A stretch of DNA of 64,000 bases from Sulfurovum sp. (GTDB lineage Bacteria; Campylobacterota; Campylobacteria; Campylobacterales; Sulfurovaceae): NCBI GenBank assembly GCA_026990595.1, contig JALXCZ010000048.1, forward strand, positions 1-64,000, given 5' to 3'. How positions within the stretch are numbered: the stretch's first letter is position 1; every line of letters begins with the position of its first letter. A program made the translations under genes and the position numbers. This document shows, piece by piece, positions 1-8,869 of this stretch. The notes beneath the pieces were generated by a model. That model had not been told where the DNA came from and ran no database searches. It saw only the letters and a program-made list of their open reading frames with translations.

Positions 1-980
1 TCACTTAAATCCTTCATATAGGTTTGTGCTTGTATATCAGAGTTGATTGCTTTATGTTTGATTCTGTATTCTTCAAGTTCTTGCTCTGAAGCATCAAGCT
101 TTTTCTTTGTCTCTTTGAGTTGATGATCAATAAAATCAATGATCCTGTTGATCTTTTTACTTTTTTCTGCGATACTCTGTTCTATGAAACTTTCAAGTAG
201 AGTATTGATGTATGTATCGGCTCTTTCAGGGATATTGTCCTTATATGTTACCTGTATTAAAGGGGCAGCAGGGTTGATTTGAACAACTTCAAGGTTTTGA
301 CGTATGACAGCTTCATATAATAGCCTGTTGTTCCCTTTCATATTGATATAGATAGGTTGTGTAAGTTCATTTTTATTCTCTACACTGAATTCGAAATATT
401 TTGTTTTAATTTTTTTATTAAAGGGGTAGACCTTTTTTACATCCAATTGGACTAAGCTGTCACCCAATACCGCATGTTTGATCTTTTTTTTCAATGAGTT
501 TTGAACTTGAAGGGTATATCCTCCTTTTACAGGGGTTATTTTTATCATTTTCCATAATATTCTCGGATCATGGACAGTGATCTCTTTGATGATAAGAGAT
601 GGGTTATGATAGATCTCCTTTTTTTTAAATCCGTCATCAATATAGTATTGTGTTTGAAAGTCCAGTTTATTGAGTGCATGATTGTTGATATTGAAAGTTT
701 TTAGTATCTCTATCTCTTTATCTACTTTTTCCTTACCAAAACTGGAGAAAGCACTGCCTAAAAAATCTCCCTCTTTTTGCATAGTTTGTTGACCACTGGA
801 CTTTACCTCAATAATGGCACTTGATGAGTAAACAGGTGTCTTAAAATAGAGAAAAACATAAGCAAACAAAAGTGCAGATATTATGATGGTCAAGATAGAC
901 CATCTATAATGATATAAAGTTTGTAATAGTTCTTTTAAATTAATTTCATCTTCATTAAGTTTATGTTGACTTTTCTCCAT
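1..980 (-). CDS. Wzz/Wzc-type polysaccharide chain-length determinant or tyrosine autokinase (N-terminal part, continues off the left edge)
   Basis: Own translation of the minus strand from ATG at 978-980: MEKSQHKLNEDEINLKELLQTLYHYRWSILTIIISALLFAY...; Wzz-type N-terminal TM plus coiled coil; truncated at the window edge. Confidence 0.75.
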   Translation of the reverse strand, partial: MEKSQHKLNEDEINLKELLQTLYHYRWSILTIIISALLFAYVFLYFKTPVYSSSAIIEVKSSGQQTMQKEGDFLGSAFSSFGKEKVDKEIEILKTFNINNHALNKLDFQTQYYIDDGFKKKEIYHNPSLIIKEITVHDPRILWKMIKITPVKGGYTLQVQNSLKKKIKHAVLGDSLVQLDVKKVYPFNKKIKTKYFEFSVENKNELTQPIYINMKGNNRLLYEAVIRQNLEVVQINPAAPLIQVTYKDNIPERADTYINTLLESFIEQSIAEKSKKINRIIDFIDHQLKETKKKLDASEQELEEYRIKHKAINSDIQAQTYMKDLS

Positions 981-1003
981 TTTATTGGGCTGCCTTTTTT
1001 GTT

Positions 1004-1759
1004 TTAATTATTTGATAGATATTTAATATTCACTAATGGATTAAGTATACTGCTGGCTAGACCAAAGATAGGGCTGTACTGATTTACTTTTGCATTAAAT
1101 GGTTTCATATTGTTTGGTGCGACATAGATAATATCGTTCGGATAGATCATTAGATTTGCTACTTTAAGTGAGTTTGCACCGGTGAGATCAACAGTTTGTG
1201 TAATGACTTTATTGTTTCTGTTCTTTAGCACAACAATAGCTTTTCTATTTGCATAATCTGTCATGCCTCCTGCTTTTGCAAGCACTTGTAACAAAGTAAG
1301 TTTTTCGTTGAAAAGTGTAATTTCTCCGGGTTTATTTATTTCACCGAGTATGTAAGCCCTTTTGTTTAAAACTTCCAAATAGACTTCTGCATCTTCAAGA
1401 TATTTTTTATAGGCTCTTTCTATTTTTTCCTGCGCGGATGTTTGGGTAAGTCCGGCGATATGCACTTTTTTTACAAGCGGCAGTCTTATGAACCCTCTTG
1501 AATCGACAAGTACACCACGGGTATCCTGCTTCTGACTTTGAACACTTGATGTACCGAGTTCAGGGTGGTTGTACATTGTAATAGATATCCTGTCATGCGG
1601 TTGGATCCTGTATTCATATCTGACATTATGCAGTCTGGTTATTGTTTTATTTGCATCCGGATTGCTTATTTTTGTTTTATTGAACAGAATATAATTCTCT
1701 TTTGAACTACACCCTACCATAGTAAGTGCCACTAATATATATAAAAGTATATGCTTCAT
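1004..1759 (-). CDS. Polysaccharide export outer membrane lipoprotein (Wza-like, SLBB domain)
   Basis: Lipobox MVGCSS; YRIQPHDRISITMYNHPEL and AYILGEINKPGEITL motifs; next to the Wzz-like gene. Confidence 0.85.
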   Translation of the reverse strand: MKHILLYILVALTMVGCSSKENYILFNKTKISNPDANKTITRLHNVRYEYRIQPHDRISITMYNHPELGTSSVQSQKQDTRGVLVDSRGFIRLPLVKKVHIAGLTQTSAQEKIERAYKKYLEDAEVYLEVLNKRAYILGEINKPGEITLFNEKLTLLQVLAKAGGMTDYANRKAIVVLKNRNNKVITQTVDLTGANSLKVANLMIYPNDIIYVAPNNMKPFNAKVNQYSPIFGLASSILNPLVNIKYLSNN

Positions 1760-1855
1760 TATCTTTCTCCCTAGAATTTAATGATTTTATTATAGCAAAA
1801 ATATAATGAAACCATAGCTTAAATTTTTTTATATTAAAAAACAACAAAAATAGAA

Positions 1856-2641
1856 CTATTTATTCTTTTGATGTTTGAACTGATACATCATGATAGAGGC
1901 TGCAACAGCCACATTGAAACTTTTGATTCCTTTTTCCATTTCAATGGTAACGACTTCATCACATAACTCTAATATGTCATTTGCTATTCCCAGCTGTTCA
2001 TGTCCCATGAGCAGCACCCATTTTTCCGGGATACTTACTTGTGTGAGAGGAGTTGAATTGGCAGTAACTTCTGCAGCAAAGATACGGTACCCCATGGTTT
2101 TAAGTGTGTGGATTGTCTCTTTGATATCATGATAAAGATGAAACTCCAGTTTGCCTATATGTCCCATAGAGACTCTCAGTGCACGTCTGGCATAGGGATG
2201 GGGACCTTGTTCGGGAAGAAGATAGGAGTGGATACCCAGGGCTGCTGCCGAGCGGGCAATGGCTCCGATATTGTCACTGTTGCTGATCTCGTCGAGCATA
2301 ATAATATGTTCACTTAACGCATTAAGTGGTATCTGCATCGGTCGTATGCCGTGCATCATAACATTATGGTGAAGATTGTGCCCGACAATACGCTGCATCT
2401 CCTCTTTTGTGGCTACATAACACAGAGGAATATTTTTCTCTTCCAGAAATAAAGTATATTTATCATAATAGCTTTGTGTTGCAAGAATACTCTTGACTTC
2501 AATACTCTCATTAAGAAGCAGGTTGACCACTTTTGGACTGTCTGCAACAAAACTGCCGTCACTTCTAAATGCATTTTCTCTAAAACTATGATAGATCTCC
2601 AGTTCAGGGAGGTCAATATTTTCTATTTTTATAAAATTCAT
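1856..2641 (-). CDS. TrmH/SpoU family RNA 2'-O-methyltransferase
   Basis: SNSDNIGAIARSAAALGI, LLMGHEQLGI and FNVAVAASIMMYQ SpoU motifs. Confidence 0.88.
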   Translation of the reverse strand: MNFIKIENIDLPELEIYHSFRENAFRSDGSFVADSPKVVNLLLNESIEVKSILATQSYYDKYTLFLEEKNIPLCYVATKEEMQRIVGHNLHHNVMMHGIRPMQIPLNALSEHIIMLDEISNSDNIGAIARSAAALGIHSYLLPEQGPHPYARRALRVSMGHIGKLEFHLYHDIKETIHTLKTMGYRIFAAEVTANSTPLTQVSIPEKWVLLMGHEQLGIANDILELCDEVVTIEMEKGIKSFNVAVAASIMMYQFKHQKNK

Positions 2642-2677
2642 AACATATTATACAATATTCCCAATAATTTATTCAAA

Positions 2678-2698
2678 CTTGATTGACATTGACTAAAC
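2678..2698. promoter_or_regulatory. HAIR-like HspR operator candidate upstream of cbpA/dnaJ-like gene
   Basis: CTTGATT-N7-ACTAAAC compared with HAIR consensus CTTGAGT-N7-ACTCAAG; just upstream of a gATATAATt -10; the downstream operon encodes an HspR-like regulator. Confidence 0.4.
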
Positions 2699-2748
2699 TT
2701 TTTTGATATAATTCAACCAATATTAAGAAAAACTATTTAGGAAGAGTC

Positions 2749-3618
2749 ATGTCAAAAAGTTTATATGAAACACTTGGTGTCAGTGAAAATGCAAGTGCAG
2801 ATGAAATTAAAAAAGCCTATAGAAAGCTTGCAAGAAAATACCACCCTGATATTAACAAAGATGAGAGTGCAGTAGATAAATTCAAAGAGATCAATGCTGC
2901 TTATGAAGTCCTCTCTGATTCGGAGAAAAAAGCACAGTATGATCAGTTCGGTGATCAAATGTTCGGTGGGCAGAATTTCCATGATTTTGCAAGTGGACAA
3001 GGGCAAGGCGTTGATCTGGATGAGATCTTGCGTCAAATGTTTGGTGGTGGCGGTGGAGGCTTCTCGGGAGGTTTCTCTGGTGGATTTGGCGGTGCACAGG
3101 GTGGCTTTGGAGGTTTCGGCGGACCGGACTTGGATCTGCATGCCCGAATTGTTGTACCGTTCATGGTTGCAGTCAATGGTGGAAAACATAATGTTTCAGT
3201 TAATGGTCAGAACTTTGATATTAAGATACCTGCGGGTATTAAAAGCGGTGAGACCATGCGTGTCCGCGGTAAAGGAAAACAGTATCAGGGGCACGCAGGT
3301 GATCTGCTTATAAAAGTGGAAGTTGCTCCTTCCAATGAGTATGAAAGAAAGGGTGATGACCTTTACAAAACATTTGATGTTCCTTTGAAAGAAGCACTTT
3401 TTGGCGGGAAAGTACAGGTACAGACACCGGAGAAAGAAGTCTCTTTAAAAGTACCCCAAAATACAAAAAATGGTCAGAAGTTCAGGTTGAAAGGGAAAGG
3501 TGTACCAGATAGAAAAACAGCAATGAAGGGAGATCTGTATCTCATAGCCAATGTGGTACTTCCTGATGTAAATACGCTTGATCCTGATTTGAAAAAAGTA
3601 CTTGAAGAGAAACTTTAA
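2749..3618 (+). CDS. cbpA: DnaJ-class co-chaperone (CbpA-like)
   Basis: J domain with HPD (KYHPDINKD), Gly/Phe-rich linker, C-terminal DnaJ domain. Confidence 0.92.
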   Translation: MSKSLYETLGVSENASADEIKKAYRKLARKYHPDINKDESAVDKFKEINAAYEVLSDSEKKAQYDQFGDQMFGGQNFHDFASGQGQGVDLDEILRQMFGGGGGGFSGGFSGGFGGAQGGFGGFGGPDLDLHARIVVPFMVAVNGGKHNVSVNGQNFDIKIPAGIKSGETMRVRGKGKQYQGHAGDLLIKVEVAPSNEYERKGDDLYKTFDVPLKEALFGGKVQVQTPEKEVSLKVPQNTKNGQKFRLKGKGVPDRKTAMKGDLYLIANVVLPDVNTLDPDLKKVLEEKL

Positions 3619-3626
3619 AGGAGTAA

Positions 3627-4001
3627 ATGATGCATAGTTATGATGAACCAGTTTATCTTATTTCTGTAGTGGCTACTATGTTGGATATACATCCGCAGAC
3701 ACTGAGACAGTATGAAAGAGAAGGGTTGGTTGAGCCTTCGCGTACACAGGGACGTATGCGCCTTTATTCCCAGCGTGATATTGACAGAATGAAGCTTATT
3801 TTACGTTTGACACGCCAGATGGGAGTGAATCTTGCAGGTGTGGACATAGTCCTCCAGCTGAAAGAGCAGATTGACCAAATGCAAAATGAGATCGATCAGT
3901 TACGGGATGAACTCAGCCGTGTCAATCGTAACGGCTCTGTACATGTGAGTAAAGCACTGGTGACAAAAAACGCTTACGATATCATAATTTTTGAGGAGTG
4001 A
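3627..4001 (+). CDS. hspR: MerR-family heat shock regulator HspR
   Basis: PVYLISVVATMLDIHPQTLRQYEREGLVEPSRTQGRMRLYS; follows the cbpA-like gene. Confidence 0.9.
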   Translation: MMHSYDEPVYLISVVATMLDIHPQTLRQYEREGLVEPSRTQGRMRLYSQRDIDRMKLILRLTRQMGVNLAGVDIVLQLKEQIDQMQNEIDQLRDELSRVNRNGSVHVSKALVTKNAYDIIIFEE

Positions 4002-4059
4002 CACAACTTATACACTTTTTTGCATTATAATAATGCCAAAGACTTTTAAAGGATTTGGC

Positions 4060-5868
4060 ATGAAAAAACTTCTACTATTTTCTCTTATATTCTCACTTTT
4101 TACAGTAACCGGATTTGCAAAGAAACCTAAAAAAATCGATGACTGGGATGTCAATGCTACAGTAAAGCAAAAAAACATCATCAAAAAACATCGCTATTCA
4201 AAACAGCTTAAGCACCGTATATCCAGTGCTATGCCGGGAGGTGTAGGTGGAGACATAGCTCCTGTCGCACCAATGGTGGCGATGGCAGCGCCTACGGCTA
4301 AAAAAATAGGTTTAGCCGTAGGTGGGGCTAAAGATACAGATAATTTTATAGAGAATATCAAGCAGGGGTATATTCCCAAAATTGATGCTATCACTTATGA
4401 AGGAACCTATTATCAACATTATTTTGATACGGGATTAAAAGGAGAGTGTAAGTCACTTTTTTGTCCCTCATACAGCAAAGCAGTTATAAGAGATATCTAT
4501 ACCGGAGACAAGCACTATTATCTGAGTGTGGGACTTAACTCCGGTATTAATGAGAGTGATTTTAAACGTAAAAATCTTAATCTTGTAGTAGTATTGGATA
4601 TATCCGGTTCTATGGGCTCACAGTTTGACAGATATTATTACGATGGTAAAAAAAGAAGTGCAGAGAATAAAAGTAAGATGCAAATAGCCACTGAATCCAT
4701 TGTGGCTATGCTTGAGCATTTGAAGCCTAACGATAGTCTGGGTGTGGTACTTTTTGATGATGGTGCCTACCCTGTAAAACCTTTACGTAAAATAGCCTAT
4801 ACCAATATGAAAGCGATCAGAAAGCATATACTGGCACTCAGGGAAAGGGGCGGTACGAATTGGAGTGCCGGGTATAAAGCAGGGTTGAAGTATTTTGATA
4901 GAGTAAAGAAAAAAGGGTATGAGAACAGGATCATATTTATTACTGATGCTATGCCAAATTCCGGTGAGTTGAATAAAAACAGGCTTTTCGGATTGGCAAA
5001 AAAAGCCTCTAACCGAGGGATACATACAACATTCATAGGTGTTGGTGTGGATTTTAATGCCAATTTGGTTGAATATGTAAGTAAAACCAAGGGTGCGAAC
5101 TACTACTCCGTACACTCCAGCAAAGAGTTTAAAAAACGTATGGATAAGGAGTTTGACTACATGGTGACACCGTTGGTGTATGATCTGGAGTTAAAACTTG
5201 CAAGCAGAGGGTATAAAATAGATGCAGTATACGGTTCTCCTCAAGCGAAGCTCTCTACAGGTCGCATTATGAAAGTGAATACGTTGTTCCCAAGTGCCAA
5301 TGACGCTAAACGCAACAAAGGAGGGGTGATCCTTTTGCGTCTGAAAAAAACAGGAAATGCTGAAGATATCAGACTGAGTGTAAGTTATAAAAATACTAAA
5401 GGCAAAAAGTACCGAAATGTACAAAAAGTGCATTTCATGCATCAGACACTTCGTGAGGAAAATGGCTATTATGACAACAGAGGCATAAGAAAAGCAATTT
5501 TGCTTGCACAGTATGTAACTTTGATGAAAAACTGGATGATCGATGCAAGGGCAGGATGCAATGATAAGATGGAATATCTGTATCAGCCTCCTGTACAGAT
5601 CATGAGAAGATGTATGATCTACACGCCTGTCAGACCGATCTATCCTAAATTAAAAACCTGGGAAAGAAGATCTTGTAAACTGCAGGTAAGCCAGGGGTAC
5701 CAAAAGATTTTCTCACTTTTTAGAAGACACTATACTCATGAGATGAAGCAGTTGCGGGATAAGAGTTTAAATAAAGAGTTAAACGTTTTAAATCGCCTAT
5801 TGAAACATAAGAGTAGCAGCAATAAAGAAGAGAAAATAGATGATTGGCAGAATTACTTTGGCAGATAG
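4060..5868 (+). CDS. Secreted von Willebrand factor type A domain protein
   Basis: Signal peptide from the internal ATG at 4060; MIDAS motif VVLDISGSMGS; FITDAMPNSG. The ORF track starts at 3991 but 4060 fits better. Confidence 0.85.
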   Translation: MKKLLLFSLIFSLFTVTGFAKKPKKIDDWDVNATVKQKNIIKKHRYSKQLKHRISSAMPGGVGGDIAPVAPMVAMAAPTAKKIGLAVGGAKDTDNFIENIKQGYIPKIDAITYEGTYYQHYFDTGLKGECKSLFCPSYSKAVIRDIYTGDKHYYLSVGLNSGINESDFKRKNLNLVVVLDISGSMGSQFDRYYYDGKKRSAENKSKMQIATESIVAMLEHLKPNDSLGVVLFDDGAYPVKPLRKIAYTNMKAIRKHILALRERGGTNWSAGYKAGLKYFDRVKKKGYENRIIFITDAMPNSGELNKNRLFGLAKKASNRGIHTTFIGVGVDFNANLVEYVSKTKGANYYSVHSSKEFKKRMDKEFDYMVTPLVYDLELKLASRGYKIDAVYGSPQAKLSTGRIMKVNTLFPSANDAKRNKGGVILLRLKKTGNAEDIRLSVSYKNTKGKKYRNVQKVHFMHQTLREENGYYDNRGIRKAILLAQYVTLMKNWMIDARAGCNDKMEYLYQPPVQIMRRCMIYTPVRPIYPKLKTWERRSCKLQVSQGYQKIFSLFRRHYTHEMKQLRDKSLNKELNVLNRLLKHKSSSNKEEKIDDWQNYFGR

Positions 5869-5889
5869 AATGGTGAAACCATTCTATTG

Positions 5890-6264
5890 CTATTGACTCA
5901 CGCAGTGGTTTCCTCTGGAGCCCCACCGTACGATCGTACCTTTTTTATTGGTTTCAATAAAGAGTTTGCATGTCTCCTGTATGACTTCATTGTCGTATCC
6001 GAACATACTATAGCCATCATAGTACCCGTACCCGAACATCGGCATGGATGGAATTGAATAGATCCGTGATCTCTCATATACATAGACTTTATTTTTGTTT
6101 GGAAGAACATAAGTACTGTCCGGATAACCTATTTGAGAAATAAGATAACTGATGTTGTGCCCCATCCATGAGTTGTACTTCTGTACAAAGTTTGCATGCG
6201 TAGCACAACCTTGCATGAGAAGGAGGCTAACGCTCAAAAGTGACGTTTTCAATAATGTATGCAT
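5890..6264 (-). CDS. Small lipoprotein, function unknown
   Basis: Lipobox LLLMQGCATH; YPDSTYVLPNKNKVYVYE resembles SmpA/OmlA-type small lipoproteins. Confidence 0.65.
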   Translation of the reverse strand: MHTLLKTSLLSVSLLLMQGCATHANFVQKYNSWMGHNISYLISQIGYPDSTYVLPNKNKVYVYERSRIYSIPSMPMFGYGYYDGYSMFGYDNEVIQETCKLFIETNKKGTIVRWGSRGNHCVSQ

Positions 6265-6337
6265 AATTTCATCCTTATATAGTATCCATTTTATTACAAT
6301 ATACAGTTTTAGTGTAGAAAATGTGGAGAATAGATGA

Positions 6338-6363
6338 AAGTGGTGGGGCCTCGGGGACTCGAA
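6338..6363 (-). repeat. Distal direct-repeat copy of the tRNA(CAT) 3' end (att-like)
   Basis: aagtggtggggcctcggggactcgaa vs 16182-16207 aagtggtgggtcctcggggactcgaa, 25/26 identical. Confidence 0.75.
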
Positions 6364-6470
6364 AGCCCTTATTTACGAGTCTGTAGGAGACCTATTTTAA
6401 AAGTTATCCCTAAAACTAAAAATGTACGTGGTTCGAGAGTACTTTTTTAAAGATTTTACAAATTGTAACA

Positions 6471-7160
6471 CTAACCTAGTTCTAAATTTAAAATATCTAA
6501 AAGTATGGCTTTGAGTTCAGTATAAGAGGTGATATCCATTTTAGGTTCCGTAATACCTTCAAACTCTATATCCAACTCATCACCTTCCTTACTCTCTAAA
6601 AGCTGTATAATTTGCTTCTCAGTGTAAGTAAAGCGATACTCTTTGATAGTATCTAATAAGTTTTTAGCTGTGAAGTTATGATATTTTAGTAGATACACAA
6701 GGTCATATAAATCTCTAATTTTATTTCTGTCTAAAATTAAAAGTGATTTGAGTTTAAAGAGTGCATCTAAACTTGTAATATTCAGTGTGCCAAGCTCCAA
6801 TCCTTTATCGTTCTGCAAAATCTCTCTTTCATAGATATTACTAGAGGGATTAACAACAAAATCAACTTTTACACCATCTATAGAAAAGCGTTGATGATAC
6901 TCTTCCATTACTCCACCTTCATTGGTCATCGTATCAATGATAGCTCTATCAAATGGTAATGATTCAGCATTATAGTTTGATAAAAAGTCTAATGAAGGTA
7001 AAGTTCTATGATGAGGAAAAGCAATATCAAGGTCAAAACTTACGCGATGTTGTGTATGATATGCTATAGCTGTACCCCCTATGAGTACAGCTTTATGTTC
7101 AGAAAATATTAGCTCTTTAGAAAATGCCTCTAAAAGTTTTTCGGCTGGAGGGTAAATCAT
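6471..7160 (-). CDS. Nucleotidyltransferase, AbiEii/AbiGii toxin-like
   Basis: VLIGGTAIAYHTQHRVSFDLDIAF nucleotidyltransferase motif, DLYDLVYLLKYHNF. Confidence 0.8.
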   Translation of the reverse strand: MIYPPAEKLLEAFSKELIFSEHKAVLIGGTAIAYHTQHRVSFDLDIAFPHHRTLPSLDFLSNYNAESLPFDRAIIDTMTNEGGVMEEYHQRFSIDGVKVDFVVNPSSNIYEREILQNDKGLELGTLNITSLDALFKLKSLLILDRNKIRDLYDLVYLLKYHNFTAKNLLDTIKEYRFTYTEKQIIQLLESKEGDELDIEFEGITEPKMDITSYTELKAILLDILNLELG

Positions 7161-7438
7161 GCTACGTGTTTAGTATGGCGAAGATAGTTTGAGACAGTGG
7201 CAAAAAGTTGTTCTGATACTCTATCTCTATAGGTCTCAAGCGACTTTAAAATCATCTCTTCACCAAAATATTCTGCAAGTGTCGAGATCACTTTCTTGCT
7301 GTAACCATTTTTAAGAGCAGAGACTATGAAGATATTACTTTTTATCGTTTTATTACGGTCTACATTCCAAACTACTGCTGGATCCAAACCTATAGATAAT
7401 AAATCATTAGGAGTACATGTTTGATTTGTATTTATCAT
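7157..7438 (-). CDS. Small protein upstream of and overlapping the AbiEii-like gene; candidate antitoxin
   Basis: 93 aa, 4-bp overlap with the nucleotidyltransferase ORF, same strand. Confidence 0.6.
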   Translation of the reverse strand: MINTNQTCTPNDLLSIGLDPAVVWNVDRNKTIKSNIFIVSALKNGYSKKVISTLAEYFGEEMILKSLETYRDRVSEQLFATVSNYLRHTKHVA

Positions 7439-7523
7439 CTACCTCCTTCTGCCTTTTTTATTTAGTATAACATAGTTTGGAGTTAATATCAAATAGGCTA
7501 AGTGACCAGCTAAGCGTACAACC

Positions 7524-8735
7524 TCAAATCTCCCCTCTAAATGCCCTATCTAAAATGGAAGCTTTCAAATCTTTCAGGCTCTGCATCTTCTCTTGTTGCT
7601 CTTTTTTGAGGGCTTGGGTTTTGTGCGAGAGTTGGTCGAGGTATTGGACGATTTTTTGTTGGATTTTTAGGGGTGGTAAGATGACAGGGTATTCTCTCAT
7701 TGTTTTTAATGATACATTATTTATAGTTGAGCCCGTTGCATTCGCTCTAATATATCTTTGGAAATCGCCATTTTTGATAACATATACGATGTAAAACTTA
7801 TCTATATTTTCTTTCAGATTAAAATAACATGCACTTTTCCCTAAAACACACTTTTCATTATTATACAAAGCAACATTTCCAATTGTCCCGTTTATGGAAA
7901 CTAAAATTGTTTTATTGGTTAAGTCCTTTTTGTATTTTTCATATTCTGATTTATTTATTTTTTTTGTATTGTCTTTAATGAAAATTTTATTATTCAATAA
8001 ATTTGCACCATTAATAAAATGATAATCACCGGTCTCATCATACTTAGGTGTACCATGTAAACCATCACCAAGCTTAGTAACTATATCTTTTAATAATTTC
8101 TTCTCATACCTCTCCTCCAACTCTCCAAACACCTCATTCAACACCGATCCCATAAAAGCATCTGCTTCGTCGATGTTCTGCTGATGCAGAGCAATGGCAT
8201 GGTCTATCTTGGCAAAGAGGCTGTCAAGCTTGGCTACGATGCGTTTTTGTTCTTGGAGGGGTGGGAGGGGAATTTTAAATTCTTTTATTGTCCGTAAAAC
8301 AACTCTTTTTATTGCTGCACCTGTTTTACTCTTAATTGCTTTTTCCATGAAAAGAGGACTTTGTAAAAAGTTTTGTAAATATTCTGATAATATGCATTCA
8401 GATGGTCGCAAAATTGCCAAGGAAGAAAGAATTACAAATGGAGTTTCATAATTTACCAATGCAACTTTTCCTACTGTACCATCTTTAGAAAATAGGACAT
8501 CACCATTAAATGGCATACAATTACCTTTAGTTAATAATTCAAAATCTTTTTCAGATATTAATTTACAATTATCAAAATCAATTCTTCCATTACTATCTAC
8601 ATCTTTTACTGTAATGTAGGGATATCCATTTTCAATAGTTTTTGGAGATTTGTGAGCACCATCAGTAATTTTTGTACATACTTCATTTAAGCTCTTCCAC
8701 TCCCACCCTTCAGGAAGCTTATACAATTCACTCAT
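7524..8735 (-). CDS. hsdS: Type I restriction-modification specificity subunit HsdS
   Basis: Two target-recognition halves; LPEGWEWKSLNEVC, PLPPLQEQKRIVAKLDSLFAKID, LPPLKIQQKIVQYLDQL. Confidence 0.93.
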   Translation of the reverse strand: MSELYKLPEGWEWKSLNEVCTKITDGAHKSPKTIENGYPYITVKDVDSNGRIDFDNCKLISEKDFELLTKGNCMPFNGDVLFSKDGTVGKVALVNYETPFVILSSLAILRPSECILSEYLQNFLQSPLFMEKAIKSKTGAAIKRVVLRTIKEFKIPLPPLQEQKRIVAKLDSLFAKIDHAIALHQQNIDEADAFMGSVLNEVFGELEERYEKKLLKDIVTKLGDGLHGTPKYDETGDYHFINGANLLNNKIFIKDNTKKINKSEYEKYKKDLTNKTILVSINGTIGNVALYNNEKCVLGKSACYFNLKENIDKFYIVYVIKNGDFQRYIRANATGSTINNVSLKTMREYPVILPPLKIQQKIVQYLDQLSHKTQALKKEQQEKMQSLKDLKASILDRAFRGEI

Positions 8736-8746
8736 ATCGAAATCCT

Positions 8747-8858
8747 CTTGTTCCCATCCGTCCCCGGTGGGAATACATACTACACTCTTGCATACGATGC
8801 AGACTCAATACATCAGCTAAACTTATAGATGCATTCCCACTGGGGACGGTGGGAACGA
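8747..8858. repeat. REPIN-like inverted pair of REP elements, copy 1
   Basis: cttgttcccatccgtccccggtgggaatacat ... atgcattcccactggggacggtgggaacgag; arms nearly reverse-complementary over more than 30 bp. Confidence 0.7.
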
Positions 8859-8869
8859 GTTGGTACGGG

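Noticed and set aside
2761-3189. Antisense ORFs inside the dnaJ-like gene (142 aa minus strand and others)
   Set aside because: Shadow ORFs of a clearly coding gene with low-complexity translations and no domain.
6338-6420. Second complete tRNA gene at the left island boundary
   Set aside because: Only the 3' end (T-arm/acceptor/CCA-like) is present; no matching 5' acceptor strand, D-arm or anticodon arm was found, so it is treated as a direct-repeat fragment.
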